A DNA stretch of 64,000 nucleotides from Bryum argenteum. Lineage: Eukaryota > Streptophyta > Bryopsida > Bryales > Bryaceae. Location: positions 20,674,758-20,738,757 of the forward strand of contig CM073323.1 in assembly GCA_037043015.1 (NCBI GenBank), in the 5' to 3' direction. Positions within the stretch are counted from its first letter, which is position 1. Each line of letters opens with the position of its first letter. Below, in pieces: positions 56,877-64,000 of this stretch. The notes beneath the pieces were generated by a model. That model was not told the origin of the DNA, ran no database searches, and worked only from the letters and a program-made list of their open reading frames with translations. The position numbers and the translations under genes are program-made.

Positions 56877-57868
56877 GTGTCCCGGAACGACCTCTACTTT
56901 GATACTCCTCAGGGTGCCATGGCTCAAGTGGTCAATGATGTGGGCCTCACTGGGCCACTGGAGTCCATTCTCAACGATCGTCGCAAGGTTGTTGCATCGC
57001 TCTTTATAGGAACACTCCCGAGCTGGATCATCCGAACAACCAATGCGAGGTTTGCGGCTATCCAGTTCCATCCTCCACATTCGGGAGATCAGGGGCCACA
57101 GGGGAAACTAGCACACTTTCATGTCAGGGAAGTGACTCGGGTGGATGGCACAACACCAGCCTCGGATGAGGGAACTCGCATTCAGGTCCGTGGCTTCGGC
57201 GAGCTCTGGATCCGGCAGAGCGGTACCCGAGCTGGTTGCAGAGACCACTACTTCATCAACAAACCTCCGAAAGACTCGAACGACGACGCGAAGGCTATCG
57301 AGGAGTTTACTGAGATTCTCCGGGGATTGCTCGAGAAATGCAGGAATAAGGAACCGACTGCTAATTACTCCAAGCCTGCCGTATCAGCCCAGGTGTTGAC
57401 CGACGTTATAGCAGCTTGGAAAGACACGCTAGAACCTGAAGCTCCATCCGATCACTTGGTCGAACGAAATCAACCTCCACCCGATCACCCGATCGAAGCT
57501 AATCACAAGGAGCCTGTCAATTGGGCTGTTAAGTCCGTGATTCCGAGTGCTGTGGCTCTCGAGGTGGGGAGTCGGGTGGCTCTGGAGGTAGGGAAGAAAG
57601 TGGGGGTGAAAGTGCTGGGTAAGGGAATCGGGCAAGGCGTTGGAAAAGCTGTTGGAGGGCTTGGTTCTGTCGGTGGACTGGTGACCGATGTGGCCCTGGA
57701 CTCCATCCCTGGTGCTTCGTAGGCGGTTGGAGAGAGTGGACGTATCGGCATTGGCTTTGCAGCTTCGGCTGGAGTTGGGGCTATATTTGCAGGCCCCGTG
57801 GGTGCGGCAGTTGGCGCTGTTGGGTATGGCATTGGTGAGGGTGTAAGCCAGTTAATAAAGTGGTTTTA

Positions 57869-59142
57869 GCCCCAGCCGAAATCGTACACAGGCCTTCTAA
57901 CCCCAAGACTAGAGAATTAAGAATTGCTCTGCTTGGTTCTTATCGAGTACACCTTTGGTGTACACATCTGTACAGTTTACATAATTAGAAGACCTCGGTA
58001 TGCTAACATTGTAAGTACTATATTGCTCAATGAAAGGAGCCATCATATGTTGTTTCCATACGAAGAAGGCTTTGGAGTATCACAAATGATTCGAACGCGT
58101 AATGGTTGGTTTCTATGCAGTCTGACTTTCAGTGCCAACTCGGTCTCGTCCTGTTTCATCCAATATGCTCTCAGGAATCTTGAGTGATCGTATTAGAACT
58201 AGAAAACGGCTTGAACATGACTCACACATGGGTAAGCTAATTTCTAAGTTCGAGATTGTAGGTTTTGATAATGAAATCTTTAGGTAGTGATGATGTAATC
58301 TTTAGATACTTTCTGTTGAACCATGGCAATTGCGCATGTTTTGTGAATTGTACTTTGGAGCTTCAGCAAATGCTCTGCAACATAGTAATTTAGAGCAAGT
58401 GTACTCAAGCTGAAACTTACCCTAATCTACTGCTTCCTTTAATAGCTTCGCATACATGTTGGAGTCTCTTGTATGACGAATTCAGCAGCGGGAGCCATGC
58501 AGTGTTGAGGAGATCCTTCTTCTTCCAAGCATACTTATTAACAAAATTAGTTTAGCTTTTTTCTGATGGTTTTTTGTGTTATCTGTTTTTGTTTTGGTAG
58601 GGGGTGGGGGTAAGGAGCACGACTGTTTGTTCCTATGCACTGGGAAATATGTGTTTTTCCTGAAGTAATCAATCGCAGATGGAAAGGTATTTCAGCATGG
58701 CTGTATTCTGCTTTCATTGCAAAAAGCTTGGGTACTCAATGAGATTTTTTGTGTGACGATGGCCTATTCTTATCTGCACTGGTAAGGCACGATATCGTAG
58801 AACCCCAGTTCAAGCATGTGCGAGTCTTCTTCGATCTAGGAATGAGTATTACCAAGTTACAGCGAGCTTCTACTGTAATTGTAAGTCAACTGAATTGGTC
58901 AAATTACTTTGGAAGGTCCGGTGTTTTTCCGAATCAAAATCTAAAAACTACCTACGTTTCACAGGCATAGCTAGTTGATCGAACACGTAGTAGCACATTG
59001 ATCAAATATTGTAGATTGCTTGGGAGGAGTAATCTCGTCCTATAATTTGCAGTATCATGATGCGCTCTGTACCAAGGAACTCGGAAGGCTGCAGGGTCAA
59101 TATAGAGATCACAAAGAGTAGCCTGTGAGGCATCTAAAGGAG
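57869..59142. other. Spacer with the second dispersed repeat copy
   Basis: AT-rich. Contains the 58323-58499 repeat and a small palindrome GTACACCTTTGGTGTAC near 57948. No gene recognised. Confidence 0.4.
58323..58499 (+). repeat. Dispersed 177-bp repeat, copy 2
   Basis: Gap-free counterpart of 31024-31200 in the same orientation, 27.3 kb away. Confidence 0.75.
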
Positions 59143-59222
59143 GGTTCGGTGAGGACGAGTGCGAGGAAGTGTGTCAAGACTGATTTTTTGTGCTTGAGGC
59201 TACTTTGTGCTGCCAACCAAAA
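59143..59222 (+). pseudogene. Decayed exon fragment of the 3302-4409 gene family
   Basis: Translating from 59146 gives FGEDECEEVCQD, stop, FFVLEATLCCQPK. This matches LGDEKYDKLCQDRSLVLEEI then WYCQSK of the intact gene in order (DE, CQD, VLE, CQ, K). An in-frame TGA replaces the Arg codon. The second exon is not found nearby. Confidence 0.6.
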
Positions 59223-59356
59223 CCCGATCAAGTGTGAACCACCACTGACACAAAAAACTGCCAATACTGGCCACAAATTTCAGATTACTTGATGGGCATG
59301 TGAGCCATTGATTGGTGACATACATGTCGAGTATGGTACAATTGGGCGCCACTTAC

Positions 59357-62100
59357 CTAAGCGGCGGGTACAGGACTGGATTCCAAGGAGAACTTCCTGG
59401 TCAAAAATCTGTCTATGATTTTAAGCAGTTCCTCCGGCGTTTCTTCTTGTGGCAAATGACCACAACGCTTTATATGTTCAACTTCGGCATTCGGCAATGC
59501 AGAAGCTAGTCGCCTGCTGTTCCACGCTGGTACTAATCGGTCTGAATCGCCTGTAACTATAAGAACTGCACAAAAGAAGAAAATGAGTTGCCAACATGGT
59601 CGAATTCGTCTCAAAGTGCCAAAGTTTGAGACGGCTTTAAATACTAAAACTGCTTCAAATTCAGGTCTCAAACGGGTACTTGAGAACGTGCGCATGGACT
59701 ATCAGCTAAGCTGAATCTTACGATGTATCTTCCATAGAGGATATAGAAATAAGCTAGAATTTTGAGCTGTATACGAACTTGAAGATCCAAGGTACAGTAG
59801 TACGAAGTGTGCAAGCTCAAACAGCAGAAGAACTGGGTACCTGGACACGTAACCTCATTGAGGCGTTTCGTAATAGGAATTGATGCCTTAATGGTTGCCT
59901 CCGGTCCCACTGCCATGGCCAATACAAACTCGAGCAAAGATTTATCCCAATCTTTGCACTGAAGTGGCTGCCAAACTCAGCACACAACTTTATTACCATC
60001 ACAACTTCGAACTACGAGAGACGAGATTACTGCAGCTCTAATTACATGTATGAATGATCCTAACATAAAAACTGGTACCGACCTAAGAATACAATATCAA
60101 TTGCGCATCAACTCAGAATAGTGTACATGCGAGTAGCGTATACAAACCTTTGTGTAACCTTTCAGAACGGCAGCGTCCACTTTTGATGGATCGTACCAAG
60201 CCAGACGGACTCCTCTGGTTCCGAACCTATCCATGATATTCCGAACCTGTAAACAAACAACATTGATGAAGTAAATAAAGGTATCAAGGTAGATTTTCAT
60301 TGAAAATTTTGCTGCAATAAGTTCCAGGTGGAAAGGAAGGCTGTCAAAATTCATAATCCTGGGTGCACTGGTGGATTTAGAAAATAGTACCACCCAAGCT
60401 GCAAGCGCAGATCGAATAATCGCAGTCATAAGCCTGTCCCGCACACTTTGCACCGCAGATTTCACTTGCACCACGAACTTCTCAGGCAACAATGCCTGGA
60501 CTGCTGCTTTAATAACTCGCAGCACTTTTACCACTTGCATGAACACCCACCAGATTGCATCTCGTGCACTTTGAACTATGCTAAACGCTTTGTTCTTGCC
60601 CGAGTCTGCTCGTTTCACTTCGTCTGCACCGTAGATTGCAATTTGGTGCAAATATATCAGTACTCTCTCCGCTTGAACTAGATGAATCATATCAAATTGG
60701 TTTACTCTTAGTGCCATCTTCAATCCCTTAGCCAAATCGAACAACGGATGTAATTAGCATTTGGAAGAGAATCAGTCGGATAACCTGGATTTGGTGCAGT
60801 GGTTGCCTTCGTGACTTCCTCCATTACAAGAGGTGCAGTAACAGCAGGTGCAATCAATATAATGGCTGCGACTTTTTCAGGAGCCTCCAAGTAAGCTTGT
60901 AAAGCCACCATGCTACCTGCGGAATGTCTACCAATATTGCACCGTCTTTCCATAAGTACACGCTTCATGATGAAACAATTGCTTCACTAGAACACTTTCC
61001 ATTCGATTCAAGGTTTGTCTACGTTGTCGATGGACAAACTTACAATCATGTACAAGTAGTCCTTGTACTGATTTCATGCTGGATTCATATCACTTCAACG
61101 CAACTGATTATAGTGCTTCAAACACTAACATATACGGCCAGCCTTGATTTGGCATTTGTGCGTCCATTTTGCATGACTAAGTTGCCACGGATGACTTTGG
61201 GAGATCGTTTGAAGTATGTGACAATCTATCAGGGCACTTCTACAAGTCAAGATGAAACAGCAGATTAACGTATTCAACACACAACGTACCCAATGAGGAT
61301 GATTTTTTGCGCATGAAGAAACTCCGCAAACTGCAAGGTTGCTCGTGCAGAAAACTCCAAGCCAAACGGATTCGGTCCACGATACCCCTCAGAGACTTTC
61401 GGCCGACCCGTTAAACCAAAGGCAGGTCGGTCAAATGCAACAACACTGGAGCCGAGAATGGCTGCCAAGGGTTTCAACACTCTCTGCCAAGAGTATAAGG
61501 AAGCTCCGAACCCGTGTAGAAGCACAGCCGGTGTACCGATCTTCTTCGAAGGTAATGCTCCATTCCCTTTCTCTGCATTCGCCTCACTATCTGCCAAAAA
61601 ACGCTCAAAACATGAAATAAAAACAAAGCCAACGAAGCACAAACTGACCAATTCCAGAAATTGAAATAGCATCACAACTCAAATTCAGCTCTCGTTAAAT
61701 TGATCTAGATAGAAAAAAACCTGAAGACGGCTGTGCAATTTTGTAATGGAGTTGTACACCGAAGTACTCAGCGAAGCGACTATCCGGCTCAGCCAGCAAC
61801 CAAGGGTCAACGAGGTTACTCTGGTCCACTCCCGCTACTGATCTTTTCGGCTTAGGCGAACTCTGCATACTCGCAATAATCAGGAATGTGGAGCTGGTGA
61901 TGGCGAAAAGAGAAAATTTCAATCTCAAAAAATGGCCTTACCTGAGGAATGGACTGCGAAGAGAAGTCCGCAGCATCGGCAGCAAAAGAAGCGACAATTC
62001 GAGCCGCGCGACGGCGAGTTGCAGGCTGAATTCTAGTCAAGAAGCGACCCTGAGATGGAACGAGACAGGGCAGTCGACACAGGCTCATGGCCATAGCCAT
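59357..62100 (-). CDS. Plastid-type alpha/beta hydrolase
   Basis: Eight minus-strand exons fit in phase: 61942-62100, 61721-61862, 61290-61590, 60785-60927, 60394-60623, 60148-60246, 59841-59958 and 59357-59565, giving 466 residues. The first 50 residues are Ser/Arg/Ala-rich without acidic residues until VASFAADAAD, consistent with a chloroplast transit peptide (inference). Fold motifs: DSRFAEYFGVQLHYK, PAVLLHGFGASLYSWQRVLK (oxyanion HG), VVAFDRPAFGLTGRP, nucleophile elbow GHSAGSMVAL (Ser203), IILIAPAV, RLAWYDPSKV, ILIVTGDSDRLVPAW (acid Asp406) and CGHLPQEETPEEL (His434). The triad is complete. A helical insertion of about 75 residues (exon 5) forms the lid. Plant relatives have DSRF/HGFGAS/FDRPAFGLT in the same order. 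The substrate is unknown. It shares an upstream region with the STK19 gene. Confidence 0.9.
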
Positions 62101-62938
62101 GGCTGTGGTGAATTTGCACCAAAGTCGTCCTCGCTCACCAAAATCACCACGAAAATTGCAGGAACTCAATCTTTCGCGTAAGTTAATCGATCATTACACT
62201 CCACATTTCCATGACGAAATCCTCGAAGAATCTCTGCAAATTCTTGATAAATCTGTCGACAACCTTGAACAATGTCGTGATCATTTTCCAGAGGAGGAAA
62301 ATCTAGGGCATAGTCAGCAAGGTGAACTGGATGGAATAAGACCGAGGTGGCACCGCCACGTGTTTAACACTTGTCATGTTTGCGTATTCTTAGTCTAACA
62401 CAATGAACTTTATCCACTTCTCATCACAATCACGTTCATCTACTCCTCGAAATGCGAGTTTTCATCCAATTCTACAACGAAGACGTTCATCCATCGATTA
62501 CTATCATGGAGGGTCAAACAATCATCCACTTTGAATGGATGAGTTTATGATAATATTATACTTCCATCCAAAGTCCGATATAGGGGCATTGGTGTTCCAT
62601 CAAGAAGAGGCCTCATGTTCTCCCTTTTTCCAGAGTTGTTCCGACACTTGCCGATATCTTCTCGCAGACCTCCGGAATCATAATCGGCAATCGGGTGTTG
62701 CTCCTTCACTTGCTCAAAATTTGCAGTCGCACTCTGCCACTCCATCACTAATCCCTCCTCAATTGTCTCTCAATCTTCTCCTCTCCTCTTTTGGTGCAGC
62801 AGGGGATCCAATCTCTCAAAGCCGCGCTTCATGAGTTTGTTTGCTCAATTGCTTCTGTATTTGAGAGCGTGCGGCCTTTTATTGAAGCTCTTGTTCCGTG
62901 CTTGGATTGAAGAAGGCAGTTCATGAAGCGGAGTGAAG
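62101..62938. promoter_or_regulatory. Divergent intergenic region between hydrolase and STK19 genes
   Basis: The 838 bp separating two head-to-head ATGs must carry the promoters of both genes and could act bidirectionally. No strong TATA box is evident near either start. CTTCTCTCC-type pyrimidine stretches occur at 62750-62790. Confidence 0.5.
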
Positions 62939-63009
62939 ATGATTCATCGGAAGCCCCAGCCGCGGGCTCCGAGCAATCACACCGCTCTAGTATCCTTGCC
63001 GAATATTAA
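62923..63009 (+). promoter_or_regulatory. Upstream ORF overlapping the STK19 start
   Basis: ATG at 62923 opens a 28-codon frame (MKRSEDDSSEAPAAGSEQSH, TAA at 63007-63009) that overlaps the main start at 62939 in a different frame. It would reduce initiation at the main ATG unless leaky scanning occurs. Confidence 0.5.
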
Positions 63010-63889
63010 CGATATCGTTACGCCGGACAACCCGGCCACTTCCCGGCCGGTAATCAGCAAGCGCAAGTTTTTGAGCCTGTACTCTTCGACTGTGAAGAAA
63101 ATTAGGGTTTCGGACGTAGGGGAGAACGTGGAAGCGGAATCGATAGAGAATGTGGAGCCAGAAAGAGAGGATGCAAGCGAGTGGAGTATGCCGAGTGATA
63201 CGAAAATTGCGTTAGAATTGATGCGCTCGCAGTTTCCGAAGATAGAGAAGGCGACTGTGCAGCCGTTCGTGCTGAGGTCGCAGCTTTACAGCAGCGTGAA
63301 TGACCGAACCCTAGTGGACAGAGAACTGGAGAAACTGAAGCTGGAAAGAGCGGTGCGGATTTTCAAGCTGAACACAGGCCAGGATGACTACGCCATCATG
63401 TTCATGGCGGATTATCTTGCCCAAATTGACGCTGCCAAGGCCAGATTAGGGAAGAAGCACTCGGTGGAGGATATGGCGGTGTTCGATTGGTTCGTGAGCC
63501 ATGTGCTTCCTTCTCATGTGGACGCAGGGATCACGCACTTGAAGCTCGTGGAGCTTCTGTCTGAAGGGGGTGATGTGAAGGACGGGCAAATCTCTCTGCT
63601 CATGAATGCAGGTTTGGTTACTCGCCAACTGGTGGATTCTACTGCATATTGGCTTGCCATCCCCAGCATTGGCTTCTTGTTGAAGAGCTTGTCGAGCGGA
63701 AGGAAGGAGATTTTGTCTTTTTTGTCGAGAAGGAAGTACCGGGAGATGTTGCAGGTTCCTCTTGAAAGACGGCGTTTGCAATACTCCGTGCTGGGGATGC
63801 GGTTTCACATCCGTGACCTTCTTGGTTTGGGGCGAATCCATGTCGTGCCTTCGCCTTCTGGTCCGATCATGCGCCTCAGCCGTGATTGA
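62939..63889 (+). CDS. STK19: STK19 homologue (winged-helix repair factor)
   Basis: A single exon of 316 residues. The N-terminal 75 residues are polar with a basic patch (ISKRKFLSLYSSTVKKIRV). The conserved part follows: DTKIALELMRSQFPKIEKA, PFVLRSQLYSSVNDRTLVDR, ELEKLKLERAVRIFKLN, DYAIMFMADYLAQI, FDWFVSHVLPSHVDAGITHL, LMNAGLVTRQLVDSTAYWLA, IPSIGFLLKSLSSGRKEILS, and RRKYREMLQVPLERRRL. This is the three-winged-helix arrangement of STK19. The human protein, once described as a kinase, acts with the transcription-coupled repair machinery. No kinase motifs are visible, in line with that revision. The frame is intact with a stop at 63887. The start is the first ATG in this frame. Confidence 0.88.
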   Translation: MIHRKPQPRAPSNHTALVSLPNINDIVTPDNPATSRPVISKRKFLSLYSSTVKKIRVSDVGENVEAESIENVEPEREDASEWSMPSDTKIALELMRSQFPKIEKATVQPFVLRSQLYSSVNDRTLVDRELEKLKLERAVRIFKLNTGQDDYAIMFMADYLAQIDAAKARLGKKHSVEDMAVFDWFVSHVLPSHVDAGITHLKLVELLSEGGDVKDGQISLLMNAGLVTRQLVDSTAYWLAIPSIGFLLKSLSSGRKEILSFLSRRKYREMLQVPLERRRLQYSVLGMRFHIRDLLGLGRIHVVPSPSGPIMRLSRD

Positions 63890-64000
63890 GGTAAAGCCCT
63901 TCGAAATGGGGTTCGAGCATATGACCTGTGTAAAGTAAACTTAGATGAGTCTCCATTTCATGTTCAGGAAGAAGATGAGGTCAAGAGTCTTCATTCTTGC
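63890..64000. other. 3' UTR of the STK19 gene to window end
   Basis: Non-coding sequence after the stop. No polyadenylation signal is obvious before the edge. Confidence 0.5.

Larger units (their letters stand above)
56018..57868 (+). pseudogene. Unknown gene with 13-residue repeats and a glycine-zipper C-terminus, two amber stops
   Basis: Exon A (about 56074-56357) encodes VEILEVCTSEVALPNDIDSC and RINVPAVSMCEINKVKAVA. A donor at 56358 and an acceptor at 56566 join it in phase with five 13-residue repeats (ESAETATSVAGAM, 56581-56775). The same frame meets TAG at 56832-56834. It reopens as IIRTTNARFAAIQFHPP, LAHFHVREVTRVDG, GFGELWIRQSG, KAIEEFTEILRGLLEKC, then Val/Gly-rich VALEVGSRVALEVGKKVGVK and GKGIGQGVGKAVGGLGSVGG. 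It meets TAG at 57720-57722 and continues IGIGFAASAGVGAIFAGP, VGAAVGAVGYGIGEGV to TAA at 57866-57868. The tail is a glycine-zipper helix of the sort that packs in membranes. I do not recognise the family and infer no function. Either the gene is dead, or a further intron removes the first stop. Confidence 0.55.

Noticed and set aside
63446..63841. Minus-strand 131-codon frame
   Set aside because: Shadow of the STK19 coding sequence, whose plus-strand reading has clear family features.
1..64000. Bacterial or fungal contamination of the whole window
   Set aside because: Plant-type TNL, UTR1-type transporter, inositol kinase and spliced genes spread along the window argue for one plant-like chromosome.

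Overview
The window looks like nuclear DNA of a land plant. Genes are split by short GT-AG introns (about 90-700 bp) and lie in AT-rich, transposon-filled intergenic DNA. Protein families are plant-type: a TIR-NBS-LRR immune receptor, a ZAR1-like receptor-like kinase, an inositol 3-kinase, a UTR1-type UDP-sugar transporter and a plastid-type alpha/beta hydrolase. The compact introns, the INHRGPD-type TIR start, and piggyBac and Tc1 DNA transposons suggest a seed-free plant, most likely a bryophyte. The species is an inference.

Layout. 1-7 kb: the end of an unidentified gene, diverged duplicated non-coding blocks, an unfamiliar two-exon gene with a possible permuted papain fold (3302-4409), and a nest of two piggyBac-type elements (5340-6151). 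7-12 kb: a lysine-tailed SAM-dependent methyltransferase (+) and an LRR-III/ZAR1-like kinase (-) without a visible ectodomain. 13-21.5 kb: a 585-bp piggyBac-type MITE and a 5.63-kb piggyBac element with TTAA flanks, inverted ends and a frameshifted transposase. 23.4-26 kb: a complete six-exon nucleotide-sugar transporter with a MITE in intron 1. 27.7-28.1 kb: a tRNA-derived SINE with a 13-bp target duplication. 28.8-30.8 kb: an inositol 3-kinase-like pfkB gene. 31-35 kb: MITE and LINE remnants and tandem repeats. 37.9-41.5 kb: a four-exon TNL receptor whose LRR array is cut by an in-frame stop. 44.5-47 kb: a GC-rich two-exon gene of unknown function. 47.9-48.9 kb: a decayed Tc1/mariner DD34E transposase. 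49-55.2 kb: a cluster of piggyBac-type MITEs, one inserted inside another. 56-57.9 kb: an unfamiliar gene with five 13-residue repeats and a glycine-zipper tail, broken by two amber stops. 59.3-62.1 kb (-) and 62.9-63.9 kb (+): a plastid alpha/beta hydrolase and an STK19/winged-helix repair factor, divergent from an 840-bp intergenic region.

The host genes share no obvious pathway. The unifying theme is transposition. One piggyBac lineage appears as a possible autonomous parent plus at least seven smaller relatives. They share C4TAA-type ends at TTAA sites and, in the best-preserved pair, an identical 19-bp subterminal motif at the same distance from the end. I found no tRNA or rRNA gene and no CRISPR array. 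Exon boundaries were deduced by eye from splice signals, reading phase and remembered family motifs; no search was run.
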